DNA of 22,464 bases from a virus, in the IMG/VR virus record IMGVR_UViG_3300021470_000031, positions 1-22,464 of that record. The stretch is one strand, 5' to 3'. Under the pieces are notes generated by a model. It saw only the letters and a program-made list of their open reading frames with translations, was not told the origin of the DNA and ran no database searches. Shown here piece after piece: positions 1 to 6,734 of the stretch; position 1 is the stretch's first letter; the number at the start of each line of letters is the position of its first letter. Both the position numbers and the translations under genes were made by a program.

Positions 1-600
1 CCACCTCCTCCGTGCGATCAGCCGACCATTACCACGTCAGACCTGAATATTCTGGTTGACCCAACGATTGGAGATCCGCCCACCGTATGCCCGGATTATT
101 CCGTTGATCTTTCAGCCCAGGTTTCAGTGGCAGGTGGAACGCTGGTCGGATTCGCCATGGTTGGTAATGATGGGTCTGAAACCAATGCTTATGGACCGAG
201 CGACTCAGTGACTGTCAACAACCCCGGAGAGTACACGTTTAAGGCTCACGCGGTATCGGATTCGGGATGCCCATCCAGTGCTGATTTCAAGGTCAGGGTT
301 TCATGTGTGTATCTTCCCCCGCACATGGAAGGATTGCTCCAGCTTGAATCAGGTGGAATTTTTGGGTACGACATTTTCTGGAACATCTACACCAAGCAGT
401 ACGATGTGAACCAGGCTGAATCTTCACTGCTTCCCGACATGACATCGTTCCCGGTAGTTTGGAATGCCATCATTGGGTACACCGATGGGGAAGGTTCTTA
501 TTTGACGAAGTGGAAGCTTAACGTAACCCCACTTGGAACATACGAACTTGTGATGGTCACACAAGGTGAGGTATCTTTCAAGACCATCGAAATATCGTAA
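1..600 (+). CDS. Phage structural protein with Ig-like character, 5'-truncated
   Basis: The frame is open from the first base of the window to the TAA at 598-600, so this is the last 199 residues of a longer protein. The visible part begins with a Pro-rich run (PPPPCDQPTITTSD) and continues as alternating hydrophobic/polar beta-type sequence. The segment NPGEYTFKAHAVSDSGCPSS, followed by a short beta strand, resembles Ig-like/PKD-type surface domains of phage virion proteins. An internal GTG at 127 could be read as a start, but the coding character continues upstream of it, so truncation at the window edge is preferred. The stop overlaps the ATG of the Thr/Ser-repeat mini-gene (TAATG). No enzyme motif is visible. 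An exposed tail or capsid decoration role is inferred from fold impression and context only. Confidence 0.6.
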   Translation, partial: PPPPCDQPTITTSDLNILVDPTIGDPPTVCPDYSVDLSAQVSVAGGTLVGFAMVGNDGSETNAYGPSDSVTVNNPGEYTFKAHAVSDSGCPSSADFKVRVSCVYLPPHMEGLLQLESGGIFGYDIFWNIYTKQYDVNQAESSLLPDMTSFPVVWNAIIGYTDGEGSYLTKWKLNVTPLGTYELVMVTQGEVSFKTIEIS

Positions 601-725
601 TGCGCTTCGACCTCATCATCAAGTCGCCCTGCGAAACACCTGAAGGTGGCAATTCCACAACTACCACCGGAAGCGACTCGACGACGACCACATCTTCGGA
701 CTCCACCACCACGACCAGCACCTGA
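600..725 (+). CDS. Thr/Ser-repeat (mucin-like) mini-protein, 41 aa
   Basis: A 41-codon frame starts in TAATG at the upstream stop and ends in TGATG at the downstream glycosyltransferase start, so both ends are translationally coupled. After a short N-terminus (MRFDLIIKSPCETPEGG), residues 18-41 are almost entirely Thr and Ser. The octapeptide SDSTTTTS occurs twice in tandem (25-32, 33-40), preceded by NSTTTTG, giving three STTTT blocks. No signal peptide or membrane segment is visible. Such composition is typical of O-glycosylated linkers. Because the genes that follow encode glycosyltransferases, one ppGalNAc-transferase-like, it could be a glycan acceptor, but that is inference. It could also be a degenerate peptide from duplication of the next gene's start, since both begin MRF and share nearby bases. 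Confidence 0.6.
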   Translation: MRFDLIIKSPCETPEGGNSTTTTGSDSTTTTSSDSTTTTST

Positions 726-1381
726 TGCGCTTCGTCGTCAAGTACCCCACGCGCGGGCGTCCCACGCTGTTCCTGCGCCAGCTCCAGCGGTATCGCTCCA
801 TGGCGTCCCGCAAGCACCAGATCAAGTTCGTTGTCTCCGTGGACGAGGATGACGCCACAATGAACTGCGAGGATGTCCGGCGCATCGCCAAGGCCACCCC
901 CAACCTGTTCATCCACCGGGGCCGCTCCACGGGCAAGATCGCGGCGGTGAACGCGGACATGGACAAGCTGGGCGACTACGACATCCTGATCCTCGCCTCG
1001 GACGACATGATCCCGCAGATGGTCGGGTACGATGACCTGATCGCCACGCTGATGCAGAAGCACTTCCCGAACCTGGACGGGGTGCTGCACTTCCGGGATG
1101 GGCTCAACCATGCGAATCTGAACACGATGCCGATCATGGGCAAGCGGCTGGTGGACAAATGGGGCTACGTGTATCATCCGTCCTACGTTTCGGAGTGGTG
1201 TGACAACGAATTCATGTGCGTCACTGAGCGCGATGGCAAGAGCGCCAAGTTCGACCAGGTTCTCTTCAAGCACGAGTGGACCACTCACACCGGCACCGAT
1301 GCCACCTTCAAGCGCAACAGCGGATTCTTCGAGCGTGACCAGAAGAACTTCCTCGCACGCCAGGCCGCAGGATTCCCGTGA
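725..1381 (+). CDS. Glycosyltransferase, GT-A/GT2-like
   Basis: A 218-residue protein with the layout of a short GT-A fold nucleotide-sugar transferase. There is an N-terminal beta strand (MRFVVKYPTRGRP), then SVDEDD at 38-43, the STGKIAAVNADM segment at 68-79, which resembles the GxxxARNxG region of GT2 enzymes, and LASDDMIP at 90-97 as the likely DxD-type metal and sugar-nucleotide site. A later acidic SEWCDNEF (156-163) may supply the acceptor-side acid. No membrane segment is seen, so it should be cytosolic. The ATG lies in a TGATG overlap with the Thr/Ser-repeat gene, and the stop overlaps the GTG of the next transferase, so these genes are one operon. Donor and acceptor cannot be read from sequence. 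Confidence 0.75.
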   Translation: MRFVVKYPTRGRPTLFLRQLQRYRSMASRKHQIKFVVSVDEDDATMNCEDVRRIAKATPNLFIHRGRSTGKIAAVNADMDKLGDYDILILASDDMIPQMVGYDDLIATLMQKHFPNLDGVLHFRDGLNHANLNTMPIMGKRLVDKWGYVYHPSYVSEWCDNEFMCVTERDGKSAKFDQVLFKHEWTTHTGTDATFKRNSGFFERDQKNFLARQAAGFP

Positions 1382-1929
1382 GCGCACCCGAACTATCCAT
1401 CCTCATCTGCACGCTGCCCGAGCGCGGGGCCGTTCTCCAGCGCCTCCAGCAGATGCTTCAGCGCCAGATGGCCCGGCAGCCGGTGGAGATGATCTTCGAC
1501 CGCACGGGGCCGCACATGACCGTTGGGGCCAAGCGCAATGCCCTGCTCTCCCGTGCCAGCGGCCGGTACGTGGCCTTCATTGACGACGACGATACGATTC
1601 ACACTTCCTACGTTGGCCTCGTGTTGGATCGCCTGAAGTTCAATCCCGATTGCGTGGAGCTGCGCGGCACAATGACCACGAATGGGGTGAATCCGAAGCA
1701 GTTCATCCACACCATCCACTGCACCCACTGGCACGAGAAGGATGGCGTGTACTGGAGGATGCCGAATCACCTGAATCCCATCCGTCGGGAGCTGGCTGTG
1801 AGGGCTGGCTTCCCAGAGAAGTCCTTTGGGGAAGACCACGAGTTCAGCCAACGGGTCCAACCGCTGCTCAAGACCCAGGCGGAACTTCCAATTTCGATCT
1901 ACAACTACTTGTACAGAACCAGAAAATAA
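1378..1929 (+). CDS. GT2-family glycosyltransferase, compact
   Basis: A 183-residue GT2-type enzyme. LSILICTLPERG (7-18) is the first beta strand and loop, TVGAKRNALL (48-57) is the family's 'GxxRNxG'-like helix start, and FIDDDDTIH (67-75) is the DxD metal-binding motif. FGEDHEFSQRV near residue 150 matches the ED-type catalytic motif. It is shorter than the usual 230-300 residues but has all core motifs, so it is probably functional. The start is a GTG overlapping the previous stop by four bases (GTGA), which argues for translational coupling. It ends with TAA one base before the Tad1-like gene. Acceptor unknown. Confidence 0.82.
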   Translation: MSAPELSILICTLPERGAVLQRLQQMLQRQMARQPVEMIFDRTGPHMTVGAKRNALLSRASGRYVAFIDDDDTIHTSYVGLVLDRLKFNPDCVELRGTMTTNGVNPKQFIHTIHCTHWHEKDGVYWRMPNHLNPIRRELAVRAGFPEKSFGEDHEFSQRVQPLLKTQAELPISIYNYLYRTRK

Positions 1930-1930
1930 T

Positions 1931-2311
1931 ATGAGAACAGTCAACGACCACATCATCAATCCAGCAAACGACAAGCTTCGCATCGAAGTTACTGACCAGC
2001 CCGGCGCTGGAGGCGCAAACCATCACTACGTTGTCAGTGGGTACGTTCCAAGCAATAGTGGCACTTCAATTCCTGACCGCACGCTGATCGCGTTCCAGAA
2101 TGGGCCAATCAATGAGAATGGTGTGAATGGACTGACTCAGGAGGTTCTGATCGCAATCTGCGTTGACAGGCTTCGATCTTTTCAGGCAGGCCCGTTTGCT
2201 TGTCGCGAGAACGCCATCGCCCTCACTAAGCTTGAGGAGGCTCAGATGTGGCTCCAGAAGCGAACGCTGGATCGGATGCGTCGCGGCGTTGAAGGAACGA
2301 ACGTGAAGTGA
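1931..2311 (+). CDS. tad1-like: Tad1/Acb2-family cyclic-nucleotide sponge (anti-Thoeris/anti-CBASS)
   Basis: A 126-residue protein. From memory of the family, its features match phage proteins now named after Acb2/Tad1: an N-terminal beta part with NPANDKLRIEVTDQPGAGGA (10-29), the bridge FQNGPINENGVNG (55-67), and the helical hairpin with GPFACRENAIALTKLEEA (87-104) ending RRGVEGT (117-123). Characterised members sequester signalling nucleotides made by Thoeris (gcADPR) or CBASS systems, blocking effector activation, without cleaving the ligand. The ATG at 1931 is chosen because homology-like sequence begins there. An in-frame ATG at 1826 would only extend into the preceding gene. The gene is slightly AT-richer than its glycosyltransferase neighbours, consistent with separate acquisition. 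Ligand specificity cannot be predicted here. Confidence 0.8.
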   Translation: MRTVNDHIINPANDKLRIEVTDQPGAGGANHHYVVSGYVPSNSGTSIPDRTLIAFQNGPINENGVNGLTQEVLIAICVDRLRSFQAGPFACRENAIALTKLEEAQMWLQKRTLDRMRRGVEGTNVK

Positions 2312-2314
2312 CCA

Positions 2315-3109
2315 ATGAAGAAGGTCATCAGTTACAGTCTGTTCTGGCTCGGCAAGGATGAGCACTCGCTGCTCTACTCCAATGGCATCAAGGCCATCTG
2401 CCGGGCGCATCACTCCGTATTTCCGGGGTGGGAGTGGCGCGTCCACCATGATGGCACCATCGGCTCTGACAAGACGGCCCGCCACCTCGCGGCCTACGAG
2501 AAGGCTGGCCTTGTGAAGCTCGTGGACATCGGCCCGCAGACCAGCATCTGCCGGGCGATGATCTCGCGGATGATGCCGGTGTGGGACACCGATGTTTCGC
2601 ACACGCTCTGCCGCGACATGGACTCGCTTCCGACGCCGCGTGATGCCATGGCCGTGGCGCAGTTTATCGAGTCCCGCGCTGCCATGCACTGCTTGGCGGA
2701 TCATGTTCAGCACGGCGCGTGCATCATGGGCGGCCTGTGCGGATTCCGAAACGACCGCTTCCGCCAGATCACCCGCATCCCGCACTACGAGTCGTTCATC
2801 TCGCAGGAACCTCTCGACCGGCATGGCGATGACCAGCTCCTCCTCGCCAAGAAGGTATGGCCATTCCTCCAGCACAGCCTGTGCGAGCATCGCCTGGGCG
2901 GCCACCGCACGCCGCACGCGGTGCGCTCCTACGACAAGATCGCAGCAGTCGCTCTCCCCGGAGTCCTCCCCGAGGTGGTTGCTGGCGGCGACTCCCTGAT
3001 CCCGTTCATGGGTGCTCCCGGCTTTGACTTCCACCGCGCCGAAGCTTTCTACAATGAGCATGGCGATCCGGTCCTGATGCAGAAAATCTCCGAAGCTGAA
3101 TCCGCATGA
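2315..3109 (+). CDS. Glycosyltransferase of the R-D-x-D-S type (GT-A-like)
   Basis: A 264-residue protein whose centre carries CRDMDSLPTPRD (99-110), the pattern of a little-characterised transferase family in which R-D-x-D-S takes the place of the DxD motif. It is followed by ADHVQHG and MGGLCGFR (128-145), equivalent to the family's 'RDHP.H...GGMWG' segment, and RHGDDQLLLAKK (169-180), a conserved acidic motif. The N-terminus (MKKVISYSLFWLG) is a typical Rossmann-like first strand. The gene starts three bases after the Tad1-like stop with a weak GAAG upstream, and its stop overlaps the next ATG (ATGA). It is probably a cytosolic sugar transferase in the cassette. Substrate unknown. Confidence 0.65.
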   Translation: MKKVISYSLFWLGKDEHSLLYSNGIKAICRAHHSVFPGWEWRVHHDGTIGSDKTARHLAAYEKAGLVKLVDIGPQTSICRAMISRMMPVWDTDVSHTLCRDMDSLPTPRDAMAVAQFIESRAAMHCLADHVQHGACIMGGLCGFRNDRFRQITRIPHYESFISQEPLDRHGDDQLLLAKKVWPFLQHSLCEHRLGGHRTPHAVRSYDKIAAVALPGVLPEVVAGGDSLIPFMGAPGFDFHRAEAFYNEHGDPVLMQKISEAESA

Positions 3110-3786
3110 AGTTCAACTACCGATCCATCCCGCGCGACAAGCTGGCCATGCTGGACCAGTTCGCCGCCATGGCCTGCTCTACCAAGCAAGGCATCCAGCA
3201 CACCTACCTTGCCGCGCTGGACATCGCGGAGCGCGGAGTGCCCGGAGAGGTGGTCGAGTGCGGCGTCGCCTATGGTGCCCAAATCTGCTCCATGGCGGAG
3301 GCATTGCGCGGGCAGTCCCGCACCTTTCACCTGTTCGACTCCTTCGTCGGAATCCCCATGGCCGGAATTCATGACCACGACCAGCCCGGCATTGGAAAGC
3401 ACGTCGTCGATCCGAACCTTCCGATTGAGCAGCGACTCGTGTCCAGCGGCATCAGCGCATCCTCGGTGGAGAACGTGAAGCGCAACCTGGCCAAGTTCAA
3501 CTTCGACGCCAACTTCCTCTACCATCCCGGCTGGTTTCAGGACACGGTGGGTGCCGTTGAGACTGGTCCGATTGCGATTCTCCGGCTCGACGGCGATCTC
3601 TACGAGTCCACCAAGGTCTGCCTGGAGAACCTGTTCTTCCGTATCGTGAGCGGTGGATGCCTCATCCTCGACGATTACCCGCTGCCGGGCTCCCGCAAGG
3701 CGCTGGACGATTTCTTCCGGGACATGGGCATCGACCTAAAGCCTGTCATTGAGTGCGATACCGGTGCTGCCTACTTCCGCATATGA
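3106..3786 (+). CDS. TylF/MycF-type SAM-dependent O-methyltransferase
   Basis: A 226-residue class I methyltransferase of the macrocin-O-methyltransferase (TylF) family. Motif I is VVECGVAYG (49-57). LFDSFVGIP (76-84) is the diagnostic TylF segment, and LRLDGDLYEST (159-169) followed by GGCLILDDY (183-191) supplies the metal-binding acidic residues and motif for the family. Length matches family members (about 220-260). Known members methylate sugar hydroxyls on macrolides or polysaccharides, so in this cassette it most likely decorates a glycan. Translationally coupled on both sides by ATGA overlaps. Confidence 0.85.
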   Translation: MKFNYRSIPRDKLAMLDQFAAMACSTKQGIQHTYLAALDIAERGVPGEVVECGVAYGAQICSMAEALRGQSRTFHLFDSFVGIPMAGIHDHDQPGIGKHVVDPNLPIEQRLVSSGISASSVENVKRNLAKFNFDANFLYHPGWFQDTVGAVETGPIAILRLDGDLYESTKVCLENLFFRIVSGGCLILDDYPLPGSRKALDDFFRDMGIDLKPVIECDTGAAYFRI

Positions 3787-4640
3787 ACCTCGCTGTTGTT
3801 TATCTTGCCGCGCCGCGTGAGTGGTCATGGCTGAAATGGTCAAGGCTGGACTGCCTGAAGGCTTCACTGAAGCTGTTGAAGCAGTTCGGAGGTGGTTGGC
3901 CGGTCATCATCTTCAACGAAGACTTTACCGATAAAGACGAGGAAGAATTGCAGGAGATTTACCGGCCGATCAAGTTCGAGCGTGTGGACTTTTCCACCCA
4001 CAAGGACCGTTACAAGCCGGGCTACCGGGATGCCCGTGTTGGCACCTACGGGTACGGCATGATGTGTCGGTTCTTCAGCGGCGTCATGCAGGCGCATCCC
4101 TCGCTTCAGGGATTCACCCACTACATGCGGCTCGACGATGACTCGTACTTCATGTCTCCGCTCACGGGAGGAATCATCCAGCGCATTGCCGAGAACGACT
4201 ATACCTACCGCTGCACCTTCGAGGACTACGTTCCAAGCTTCAACCAGTTCACCGAGGAGTTCATGCAGGCGCGTGGGTTCAAGTTCCTGTGGCCGCGCAT
4301 CGACGCAGTTCGCACGGCCCCGTACACGAACTATCACACCAGCAGCCTGAAGCTGTGGCGGCACCCGGTCATCAAGCAGTTCACCGACGAGATTGAGCAG
4401 CGCGATGGGGCCATCACGATGGGCTGGGATGACGCCATCGTTCAGGGCATGATCGCCACCGTGATCTGTCCGGTGCTCGGGTTGAAGGTTCACGTCGAGC
4501 GGGACTTCTGCTATCGCCACAACCAGCACTGCTCCCACCGGGAAGGTCACGGCCACACCGATCTTTGCCGGGATGGCAATGACGCGCACCACGGCGGGGA
4601 CATCAACTACAACTGGGGGCCGCCGGTAACGCTGGCGTGA
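3783..4640 (+). CDS. GT15-like (KRE2/MNT1-type) mannosyltransferase homologue
   Basis: A 285-residue protein with the pattern of GT15 alpha-1,2-mannosyltransferases, enzymes best known from the fungal Golgi. It has MCRFFSGVMQAHPSL (94-108), then HYMRLDDDSYF (113-123) in place of the family's YWRVEP.V.F segment, and TNYHTSSLKLWR (182-193). GWDDAIVQGM (214-223) takes the place of the ERWGDAPVHS catalytic/manganese segment, and VHVERDFCYRHNQHC (237-251) matches the family's final 'DIGYRH' block. It lacks the N-terminal membrane anchor of fungal enzymes, so it would be cytosolic. The ATG at 3783 in an ATGA overlap is preferred to an upstream in-frame GTG at 3753. Donor (GDP-mannose in the family) is inferred. 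Confidence 0.75.
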   Translation: MNLAVVYLAAPREWSWLKWSRLDCLKASLKLLKQFGGGWPVIIFNEDFTDKDEEELQEIYRPIKFERVDFSTHKDRYKPGYRDARVGTYGYGMMCRFFSGVMQAHPSLQGFTHYMRLDDDSYFMSPLTGGIIQRIAENDYTYRCTFEDYVPSFNQFTEEFMQARGFKFLWPRIDAVRTAPYTNYHTSSLKLWRHPVIKQFTDEIEQRDGAITMGWDDAIVQGMIATVICPVLGLKVHVERDFCYRHNQHCSHREGHGHTDLCRDGNDAHHGGDINYNWGPPVTLA

Positions 4641-5008
4641 ACTACTTCTTCGACATTGGCGCGAACTCCGGCCAGGCATTCGACTGGTTCCTCTGCCAGA
4701 CCGACAGGTACGATGGTTGTGAGGTGTTCCTCTTCGAGCCATCCCCGAGGAGTCTCCCTGCTCTGATGGAAAAGGCCAAGGCGATGTCGTCCAGGTTCAA
4801 CGTGACCATTCTGCCGTTCGCCGTCGCATCGGCTTCTGGCACTGGCAGATTCAACGAGAGCGTTGACTCGCTGTGCGATTCACTTCAGCCGCGCTCGCTT
4901 CACAACGACCTCCACAACCGTCCCAACAAGGAATCCGGTCTTGGTCCTACGGACTGGGCAAGAAAATCCTTGCTTTACGTCGCTTCCAGCGGTATTCGTA
5001 TTACGTGA
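4637..5008 (+). CDS. FkbM-like SAM methyltransferase, C-terminally truncated
   Basis: A 123-residue frame starting at a GTG that overlaps the previous stop. It has the N-terminal half of an FkbM-type methyltransferase: FFDIGANSGQAF (4-15) is the SAM-binding motif I, FLFEPSPRSLPAL (31-43) is motif II, and ILPFAVASASGTGRF (58-72) is the usual 'n.Avs..G...f' block. FkbM proteins normally run beyond 220 residues with a 'vDVEG.E' acidic motif. Here the sequence leaves family-like character at about residue 95-100 and ends within 25 residues, just before a minus-strand tRNA. A 3' deletion or replacement at about 4920-5010 is likely, so it may be a non-functional remnant. Confidence 0.65.
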   Translation: MNYFFDIGANSGQAFDWFLCQTDRYDGCEVFLFEPSPRSLPALMEKAKAMSSRFNVTILPFAVASASGTGRFNESVDSLCDSLQPRSLHNDLHNRPNKESGLGPTDWARKSLLYVASSGIRIT

Positions 5009-5014
5009 ATTGAG

Positions 5015-5089
5015 TGGAACCGGCGGGGATTGGACCCGCGTTTCGCGCAGTGTAAACCAGCGGCGTTCTACCAATTGAACTACGGTCCC
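5015..5089 (-). tRNA. tRNA-like gene, anticodon ambiguous (TAC Val or TTA)
   Basis: Read on the minus strand, a 75-base cloverleaf is visible: acceptor GGGACCG (5089-5083) pairs with CGGTTCC (5022-5016, one G-U), followed by discriminator A. D arm GTTC/GAAC encloses AATTGGTA, and T arm GCGGG/CCCGC encloses TCCAATC. No CCA is encoded. The anticodon arm is irregular. The best stem, CGCTG/CTGCG with one U-U mismatch, gives loop GTTTACA and anticodon TTA (reads UAA). The loop consensus TTTACAC instead suggests TAC (valine), but with a poorly paired stem. Position 55 of the T loop is C rather than T. It lies opposite in strand to the flanking cassette genes. Confidence 0.7.
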
Positions 5090-5106
5090 TTAATTGGGTG
5101 GCCTCT

Positions 5107-5155
5107 GCGGGCGGCGTGACTAACTTGTGACTGAGCTATCACGTCGCCCGCTTTT
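5107..5155 (+). terminator. Rho-independent terminator in the glycosylation cassette
   Basis: Bases 5107-5119 (GCGGGCGGCGTGA) pair with 5139-5151 (TCACGTCGCCCGC) over 13 consecutive positions with one G-U, around a 19-base loop, and are followed at once by TTTTCTTT. It ends transcription of the operon that finishes with the truncated FkbM-like gene. The second half of the cassette would then need its own promoter or read-through. Confidence 0.85.
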
Positions 5156-5285
5156 CTTTCTGAATGGAAAGAATCAGCCACAGGAGGAAATTAGGACACT
5201 ACCGAAAGCGGAGCGCGATCTGGAGCAGGAATTGATGCGTCGGTTAAATGAGGCTGGCTATGTTGCGAGAATCTTGCCATACTGA
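5127..5285 (+). CDS. Possible small charged protein, 52 aa
   Basis: A frame from a GTG at 5127 to TGA at 5283-5285 encodes up to 52 residues. Its second half (EEIRTLPKAERDLEQELM then RRLNEAGYVARILPY) reads like a charged amphipathic helix from a real protein rather than random translation. The start is unclear. The GTG lies in the terminator loop without a ribosome site, and an ATG at 5235 would leave only 16 residues. An AGGAGG at 5182-5187 has no usable start codon after it. It may be the remnant of a longer gene lost next to the tRNA. Its stop is seven bases before the GT25 start. Confidence 0.3.
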   Translation: MTELSRRPLFFLNGKNQPQEEIRTLPKAERDLEQELMRRLNEAGYVARILPY

Positions 5286-5292
5286 TTCCAGC

Positions 5293-6018
5293 ATGATCGC
5301 CCGCGTAATCTCAGTTCACCCCCACCAGTGGAAGCCTGGCGTCCATTCCAAGTTCGTGCGCCGCTGGAAGCATGTGCAGGAGGTGCTGTTGCCGAGTATC
5401 CGCTCCATGGACATCGAAGCGGAGCCCATCGAAGCCGTGCTCTCAGTCGATCTTCCTCCGGTCGTGAATGGCAAGCTCACCTTCGACGGCTTGGAGCTGA
5501 CCATCGGTGAGGGTTGCACTGGAAACACGCTCTCCAATTACCTGCTTTGGAAGCTGGCTGTGGAGCGCAATGAGTCGGTTCTTATCTTGGAGGACGATGC
5601 CATCATGTCTCCTCATAATGCATACTACGTGGAGGGCGCACTGGATTCATTTGGTGCGATGAACACTGGCTTCAGCGACATCCTCTACTTGCTCTCCCAG
5701 TGCCCTTACCTGAAGGACACGTACAAGGGCTACCATCCGTCGGAGTGCCAGCCTATTGACAGGTTCATCACGCGGTTGAAATCCACGGCTGATCTCGCCT
5801 GTACCGCTGCCTATGTCGTCACCCCCAAGGCTGCGCGCGTGCTCATCGACCGGCTGACCAAGGCTCCGACCGTTCCTGTGGACGGCTTTGTCCACCGCGC
5901 TTTCCGTGACGGCGTGCTTGGGGTGGTAGTCCAGCGCGATCCCATGAAGGGCTTCATGCTCAACGATAACTGGGCGGAGTGGAACCACAAGAACTCGCCC
6001 GAGCTGCTCCATGCGTGA
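5293..6018 (+). CDS. GT25-family (LPS-type) glycosyltransferase
   Basis: A 241-residue protein with the GT25 signature. The N-terminus MIARVISVHPHQWKPG is followed by a region ending in EGCTGNTLSNYLLWK (73-87), the family's 'GC..SH..lw' equivalent. LILEDDAI (97-104) is the metal-binding EDD motif, AAYVVTPKAARVLID (172-186) is the conserved 'gYliS..gA..Ll' block, and PVDGFVHR (195-202) is the 'pvD.....' motif. GT25 members add galactose, glucose or other sugars to LPS cores or, in other lineages, to hydroxylysine. The ATG at 5293 is preferred to in-frame ATG 5248 because family-like sequence begins there, though no strong ribosome site is seen. Its stop overlaps the GTG of the next gene. Confidence 0.82.
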   Translation: MIARVISVHPHQWKPGVHSKFVRRWKHVQEVLLPSIRSMDIEAEPIEAVLSVDLPPVVNGKLTFDGLELTIGEGCTGNTLSNYLLWKLAVERNESVLILEDDAIMSPHNAYYVEGALDSFGAMNTGFSDILYLLSQCPYLKDTYKGYHPSECQPIDRFITRLKSTADLACTAAYVVTPKAARVLIDRLTKAPTVPVDGFVHRAFRDGVLGVVVQRDPMKGFMLNDNWAEWNHKNSPELLHA

Positions 6019-6734
6019 AGATCTCAGCTATCTGCTGTACCTACGGACGGCCCGATCTGCTCGAAGAGGCCATCGAGAGCTTTCTGAAGCAGGACTTCCA
6101 AGCGGATCAGCGCGAACTGGTGGTCTGGAACACGATGAACCGGCAGAAGCTCGTGCTGAAGCATCCCGGCGTCCGCATCATCAACGAGCCCATCCGCCCA
6201 TCTACCCTGGGGGAAACTCGCAATCGCGCGATTGGGCAGTGCCTCGGGGAGATGGTGCTGACGTGGGACGATGACGACATCTACCTGCCGGGCTACATCT
6301 CCTGGCTCGTGAGGCACATGGAGGGGCGCGACTGGGTGAAGCAGAATCACCGCTGGTCCATGAACGCAAGCCGCAAGGTTCACCTGTCAGAGCAGGCCAC
6401 CAACCAAGTGATGTTCCGCAAGGATGCGTGGCATCGCTCTGGAGGCTATCCCCACATGGATAGCGGCGAGGACCGGGTGTTCATGGACCGCTTGAAGGCG
6501 TGCTCGAAGGGCGATGTAGTGCCGTGCGCGTGCGAGGAGATCGGTTTCATCTATCGCTTTGGATTCGGACCTTACAACATCAGCGGCATTGGGCCGACGG
6601 TGCTGGGCCGCCCTACCGGGATGCGCGAGGCGGAGCGGCTCGTGCTGATGAAGACGCACCGGTTCGGAACCATCAACTTGCGGCCTCACTGGCGGGCTGA
6701 GTACGACCGGATTGTGAAAGCCTTATGCAAATAA
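6015..6734 (+). CDS. GT2-family glycosyltransferase
   Basis: A 240-residue GT2 enzyme. ISAICCTYGRPDLLEEAIES (3-22) is the first strand and helix, STLGETRNRAI (63-73) is the nucleotide-binding 'G...aRN.ai' segment, LTWDDDDIYLPGY (82-94) is the DxD metal site, and DSGEDRVFMDRL (149-160) is the ED catalytic motif. No membrane segment is visible. A GTG at 6015 overlapping the GT25 stop (GTGA) gives a start exactly at the first strand and is preferred to an ATG at 5979. The 3' end overlaps the next gene by ten bases. Donor and acceptor unknown. Confidence 0.87.
   Translation: MKISAICCTYGRPDLLEEAIESFLKQDFQADQRELVVWNTMNRQKLVLKHPGVRIINEPIRPSTLGETRNRAIGQCLGEMVLTWDDDDIYLPGYISWLVRHMEGRDWVKQNHRWSMNASRKVHLSEQATNQVMFRKDAWHRSGGYPHMDSGEDRVFMDRLKACSKGDVVPCACEEIGFIYRFGFGPYNISGIGPTVLGRPTGMREAERLVLMKTHRFGTINLRPHWRAEYDRIVKALCK

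Noticed and set aside
578-1387. Long minus-strand open frame (269 codons) opposite the first glycosyltransferase
   Set aside because: It is antisense to genes with clear motifs and coupled starts, and is rich in Val/His/Arg-type shadow translation of G+C-rich codons.
2066-3061. Minus-strand open frame of 331 codons
   Set aside because: It lies opposite the Tad1-like and R-D-x-D-S-type genes and has no recognisable motif, so it is a shadow frame.
5182-5187. Strong AGGAGG ribosome-site-like sequence
   Set aside because: No ATG, GTG or TTG occurs at workable spacing after it.
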